Shown: one piece after another, positions 61,058-64,000 of the stretch
Numbering within the stretch: the first letter of the stretch is position 1
How the letters are laid out: each line of letters opens with the position of its first letter
NCBI RefSeq assembly: GCF_011801125.1
Contig: NZ_CP046171.1
Location: 6,696,001 to 6,760,000 of the forward strand
Direction: 5' to 3'
DNA length: 64,000 bases
DNA from: Nocardia brasiliensis
GTDB taxonomy: Bacteria; Actinomycetota; Actinomycetes; Mycobacteriales; Mycobacteriaceae
Notes under the pieces: generated by a model
What the model saw: the letters and a program-made list of their open reading frames with translations, nothing else
What the model was told of the DNA's origin: nothing
Database searches by the model: none
Position numbers and translations under genes: made by a program

Positions 61058-62469
61058 GACTTGCCGACTCCGTCGAGCAGGCGCTCCAGGGTGTCGAAGG
61101 TGGGTGTGGTGATCACATCGGCGAGGTCGGGCACGACCGGCACGTGATGATCGGCGGCCACCGCGGCGAACTGTTCGGCGGCACCGGTGCGGAAGCCGTG
61201 TTCGGCGGCCAGCCGCTGCAATTCGGGGTCGGTGGCGAGCAGTCGGCCGATCCGATCGCCCGGCTCGCTGAACGGCACCAGCGTGTGCCGCGACAGGATG
61301 GTCGGCGTCGGGTACAGCATCGTCATCCGCGGCTTCAGCAACCCGCGCACCGCGGCGTCGACGAACTGCGCCTCGTACATCCAGACCAGCGGCGTCGGCC
61401 CCATCCCGGTTGCCAGATAGGTCTCGAACGGTCCCTCGCTACTGCCCTGGGTGTACCCCTGGCCGACGAAAAGCCTTGCCACCGTGGGCAGGATATCTTC
61501 CTCGGCGGAGCGTCCCTGCACGATGGTGTTGTTGTTGGCGACGTAGCCCGCGATCGCGAGGTACATCGCGGCGGAGTTGGAGCTGCGCGGATCGGTCGTG
61601 GAGATCAGCACGTTCTTGCTCGTGGGGTAGACCGTGTTTTCCGCCAGCTGATCCCAGCGCGTGTTGTTGCCGACCATCCGCAAGTACGGCCCCATGTCGA
61701 AGGTCGGCACCGGGCCCGGGTGCACCACACCGGCTTTGGTGAGCAGGTCCGCGATCGGCGTGAACGTCGCGATCGCCAGCGGCGAGGCGAACGGCAGGTA
61801 CTTCGCACTCACATTGCGCTGCCGCTGGATTCGCTCGGCCGCCTGCTCGCTGGACGGAAAGGCGAAGTCGTAGCCGGTCAGGTCCACCGAGGTCGCGATC
61901 TGGCGCGAGCCCGCCGAATCAACCTGCGCCCGCAGGCCGTGGCGCGCGAGCACATCGATCACCCGCTGGTCCTGGAACAGCGACATCTTCTCCGAACCGA
62001 CCACACCGCGCACCACGGCGAGCGGGGCCGCCGGTGCGGCGACCCTCGACGGTGCGCTCGGTTGCCGCACCGCCAGCGCCACCGCGACGACGGTCACCAC
62101 GACCAGCGCGGCCACCGCCGCCGATACCACCGCGGGCACGAAACGCCTACTCGCCGACCAGGGTTCGCGTACCTCGTCGGTATCGACGGCGGCGCGATAC
62201 GCGGCGACACCCTTGCGGGTCTTGGCCTGCTCCTGCTCCTGCGGGACGGGCGTCAACTGTCTGCGCGCGAAGCGCTCGACCAGGATGGGCACGAACTGGC
62301 GCACCGGATGTCCTTCGAACCGCTTGCGACCCGCGGCGACCACGGCCTCGATGTGCTCGGGCGAGTGTGTGTCACCGAAGTTTTCGATCAACCGCCGCGT
62401 CATCTGACGGATCGCCTGTTCCTCCCGAACAGCGTCGGCAACCACCACGTATCTCCTCGGCACGTCCAT
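61048..62469 (-). CDS. Membrane-anchored solute-binding-like protein with N-terminal helical bundle
   Basis: A 473-residue protein in three parts. The first is a cytoplasmic three-helix bundle (about 15-80, AIRQMTRRLIENFGDTHSPEHIEAVV) similar to the dimerisation domain seen at the start of several Nocardia proteins. The second is one membrane helix (about 108-135). The third is an extracytoplasmic domain resembling bacterial periplasmic binding proteins (SVDLTGYDFAFPSSEQAAER, KNVLISTTDPRSSNSAAMYLA, VWMYEAQFVDAA). It is perhaps a substrate-sensing or von Willebrand-partner-like protein. The ATG at MDVPRRYVVVADAV follows GAGGTG. Confidence 0.75.
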   Translation of the reverse strand: MDVPRRYVVVADAVREEQAIRQMTRRLIENFGDTHSPEHIEAVVAAGRKRFEGHPVRQFVPILVERFARRQLTPVPQEQEQAKTRKGVAAYRAAVDTDEVREPWSASRRFVPAVVSAAVAALVVVTVVAVALAVRQPSAPSRVAAPAAPLAVVRGVVGSEKMSLFQDQRVIDVLARHGLRAQVDSAGSRQIATSVDLTGYDFAFPSSEQAAERIQRQRNVSAKYLPFASPLAIATFTPIADLLTKAGVVHPGPVPTFDMGPYLRMVGNNTRWDQLAENTVYPTSKNVLISTTDPRSSNSAAMYLAIAGYVANNNTIVQGRSAEEDILPTVARLFVGQGYTQGSSEGPFETYLATGMGPTPLVWMYEAQFVDAAVRGLLKPRMTMLYPTPTILSRHTLVPFSEPGDRIGRLLATDPELQRLAAEHGFRTGAAEQFAAVAADHHVPVVPDLADVITTPTFDTLERLLDGVGKSYN

Positions 62470-62689
62470 CGGATCACCTCGCGCGACGGCCCGCCCGACC
62501 GATCGCGCCGGCCCACAGTAGCCCTCGGCGAGGTGCGAATACCGCGTCATGACGGCCCGCCCACAGAAGTTCAGGACAACCTCGCCGGGCCGCCATCCGC
62601 TGTTGTGCTGGTGTTCGCCGAATCGGCCCGAGCGCGCGGGTGGGGCGAGCGGCTATCGTCGGCAACAGTCGCCGAGCAAGGAGAGAGTC

Positions 62690-63493
62690 ATGGGTCGGAC
62701 CGCAGTGGTCACCGGCGCTTCGTCCGGAATCGGGAAGGCGACGGCCGCCGCGCTGGTCGCGCGGGGCTATCGGGTGATCGGCACCAGCCGCAAACCGGAG
62801 GGGATCGAGGCCGACGCACGGGTGCCCGGCGTCGAGTATCGCGCGCTCGACCTGACCGACAGCGCCTCCATCGAGACGTTCGTCGCGGAGCTCGGTGAGA
62901 TCGACGTGCTCGTCAACAACGCGGGCGAGAGCCAGGCGGGCCCGCTGGCCGAGCTGCCGTCCGACGCCATCGAGCGGCTGTTCCGGCTGAACGTGCTGGG
63001 GCCGGTCGCGCTCACCCAGGCCGTGCTGCCCGGCATGCGCGCGCGCCGCTACGGCCGGGTGGTGATGGTCGGTTCGATGATCGCCAGCTTCCCGATGCCC
63101 TACCGCTCCTCATACGGCGCGACCAAAGCGGCGTTGAAGGGTTTCGCGGTGGCGGCGCGGTTCGAGGAGTCCCCGTTCGGCGTGTGGATCACCACCGTCG
63201 AGCCGGGACAGATCAACACCGGGCTGCGCGAGCGCCGCACCAAATACCTCGACGAGGGCTCGCCGCACACCGCCGACTTCACCAGCTTCATCGCGAAACT
63301 CGATGCGGCGCAGGGGAAAGGGATCACTGCGGCGAAGGTGGCCGACACCATCGTGCTGGCGATCGAGGCCGACCGCCCGCGACCGCTCTATGCCGTGGGC
63401 AGCAACGCGCCCGTCATGTTCGCGGTGCGACGGCTGCTGCCGCGCACCGTGCTGGAGCGACTGATCGCCCGCGCGCACGGCCTGTCCCGCTAG
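62690..63493 (+). CDS. Short-chain dehydrogenase/reductase
   Basis: A 267-residue classical SDR: cofactor motif TGASSGIGKATAAAL (residues 8-22), NNAG (about 81), and catalytic Ser followed by YGATK (Tyr/Lys of YxxxK, about residue 143). The C-terminal part PGQINTGLRERRTKYL and the terminal membrane-like helix are of the kind seen in retinol- or sterol-dehydrogenase-type SDRs. AAGGAGAG precedes the ATG. Substrate unknown. Converges with dps. Confidence 0.9.
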   Translation: MGRTAVVTGASSGIGKATAAALVARGYRVIGTSRKPEGIEADARVPGVEYRALDLTDSASIETFVAELGEIDVLVNNAGESQAGPLAELPSDAIERLFRLNVLGPVALTQAVLPGMRARRYGRVVMVGSMIASFPMPYRSSYGATKAALKGFAVAARFEESPFGVWITTVEPGQINTGLRERRTKYLDEGSPHTADFTSFIAKLDAAQGKGITAAKVADTIVLAIEADRPRPLYAVGSNAPVMFAVRRLLPRTVLERLIARAHGLSR

Positions 63494-63503
63494 GCCGCCG
63501 CGC

Positions 63504-63980
63504 TCAGACCGCCAGCTGCGCCTGCCACATCCAATGCAGCTGCTCGAGCCGGGCGGCGAAGCCGATGAACAGGTCCTGGGTCACCGGGTCGGCCTTCTCG
63601 GTCGCCTCGATCCGCTCCCGCAGCCGGGTGATCACCGCCGCGAGATTGGCGACGACCTGGTTGATGACCTCGGTGTCCTGTTGCCAGCCGTCCGGGAAGC
63701 CCGCGGCGCCCGACTCCTTGGCGACAGTCTCGGCCCGACCGTCCGGGCTGACGCCGATCGCGGTGGCCCGCTCGGCCGCCGCGTCGGTGAACTCCCGCGC
63801 CGCCGTCACCAATTCGTCCAGCGCCAGGTGCACCGACCGGAAGTTCCGCCCGACCACGTTCCAGTGCGCCTGCTTCGCGATCAGGGACAGGTCGATCAGG
63901 TCGACCACCGTGGCGCGCAGCGTCTCCCCCGTGATCTTCTGCTGTTCCGGGTCGAGGGTGCTGGTGATGGGCTGAGTCAT
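63504..63980 (-). CDS. dps: Dps family ferritin-like protein
   Basis: A 158-residue Dps: mini-ferritin dodecamer protecting DNA by oxidising and storing iron with hydrogen peroxide. The inter-subunit ferroxidase site is in IAKQAHWNVVGRNFRSVHLALDELVTAAREFTDAAAERATAIG, whose His, Asp and Glu are in the family spacing. The C-terminal helix LFIGFAARLEQLHWMWQAQL carries the DNA-starvation signature. AAAGGCG precedes the ATG, and the promoter would extend past the window edge. Confidence 0.93.
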   Translation of the reverse strand: MTQPITSTLDPEQQKITGETLRATVVDLIDLSLIAKQAHWNVVGRNFRSVHLALDELVTAAREFTDAAAERATAIGVSPDGRAETVAKESGAAGFPDGWQQDTEVINQVVANLAAVITRLRERIEATEKADPVTQDLFIGFAARLEQLHWMWQAQLAV

Positions 63981-64000
63981 CGTTCACGCCTTTCTTGTCG

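Overview
The window is high-GC actinobacterial DNA, most likely Nocardia or a close mycolic-acid-producing relative. The evidence is the gene content: mycothiol S-conjugate amidase (mca), a DesA2-type acyl-ACP desaturase, a PIN-PhoH2 protein, a short-chain Z-prenyl diphosphate synthase, a lipid-droplet-associated protein, EspG/PPE-like type VII secretion (T7SS) genes and many DUF3558-type lipoproteins. From memory, the conserved genes follow, in inverted order, the Mycobacterium tuberculosis segment Rv1109c back to Rv1074c, with every strand flipped consistently. That backbone is broken by lineage-specific insertions.

Layout. 0.3-6.3 kb: LDP-like gene, xseA-xseB (exonuclease VII), VOC protein, DUF4245 protein, glpX and fumC. 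6.3-10.3 kb: a 28-residue membrane peptide, desA2, an LGFP lipoprotein, phoH2 with a possible leader peptide, and a small conserved protein. 10.3-18.6 kb (insertion): a BamHI-like inverted-repeat cluster, a frameshifted Thr-rich gene, a decayed IS256-type transposase, an epoxide-hydrolase-like protein, a TetR/FAD-monooxygenase divergent pair, a four-gene T7SS accessory operon (small substrate-like protein, DUF3558 lipoprotein, PPE-like protein, EspG) and an SGNH hydrolase. 18.7-26.7 kb: glyA, a TetR/thioesterase/F420-nitroreductase unit with duplicated operators, a 36-codon small ORF followed by dense hairpins, a DUF885 peptidase-like gene, coaA, a conserved gene, Z-prenyl synthase and a PAQR/hemolysin III protein. 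26.8-31.4 kb: a membrane class III cyclase with a Thr/Ala-rich tail and a DUF255 thioredoxin-domain protein.

31.4-37.1 kb is an accessory stretch with several broken genes (Fic, SulP, NAD(P)-binding protein) around a MarR gene, then darcynin, lipoprotein, GyrI-like and mycothiol-isomerase-like genes. 36.9-41.7 kb: a CRP-type site, rnc, the Rv1083-mca pair, a DUF4307 protein, greA and metB. 41.9-54.9 kb: glutaryl-CoA-dehydrogenase-like gene, a TM-helix channel-like protein, an AbrB-family membrane protein, a TPP-riboswitch-controlled NCS1 permease, DUF72, cbs, SGNH, thiolase, Bax-inhibitor-1 protein and an RsmC/RlmG-like methyltransferase. 54.9-64.0 kb: a mostly empty 0.85 kb gap, then lipoproteins, a DUF6153-DUF305 pair, a second TetR/FAD-monooxygenase pair with a perfect operator, a solute-binding-like membrane protein, an SDR and Dps.

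Functionally the backbone combines central carbon metabolism (glpX, fumC), one-carbon and sulfur amino acid metabolism (glyA, metB, cbs), CoA and isoprenoid/cell-wall precursors (coaA, uppS), thiol detoxification (mca) and nucleic-acid processing (xseAB, rnc, greA). The most interesting material is in the accessory parts: the orphan T7SS operon with visible YxxxD/E export motifs, the small ORF with its hairpin array, several strong palindromic operators, and the decayed-gene cluster. No tRNA, rRNA or CRISPR array was seen. All family assignments are by reading translated sequence and recognising motifs; no database search was run.
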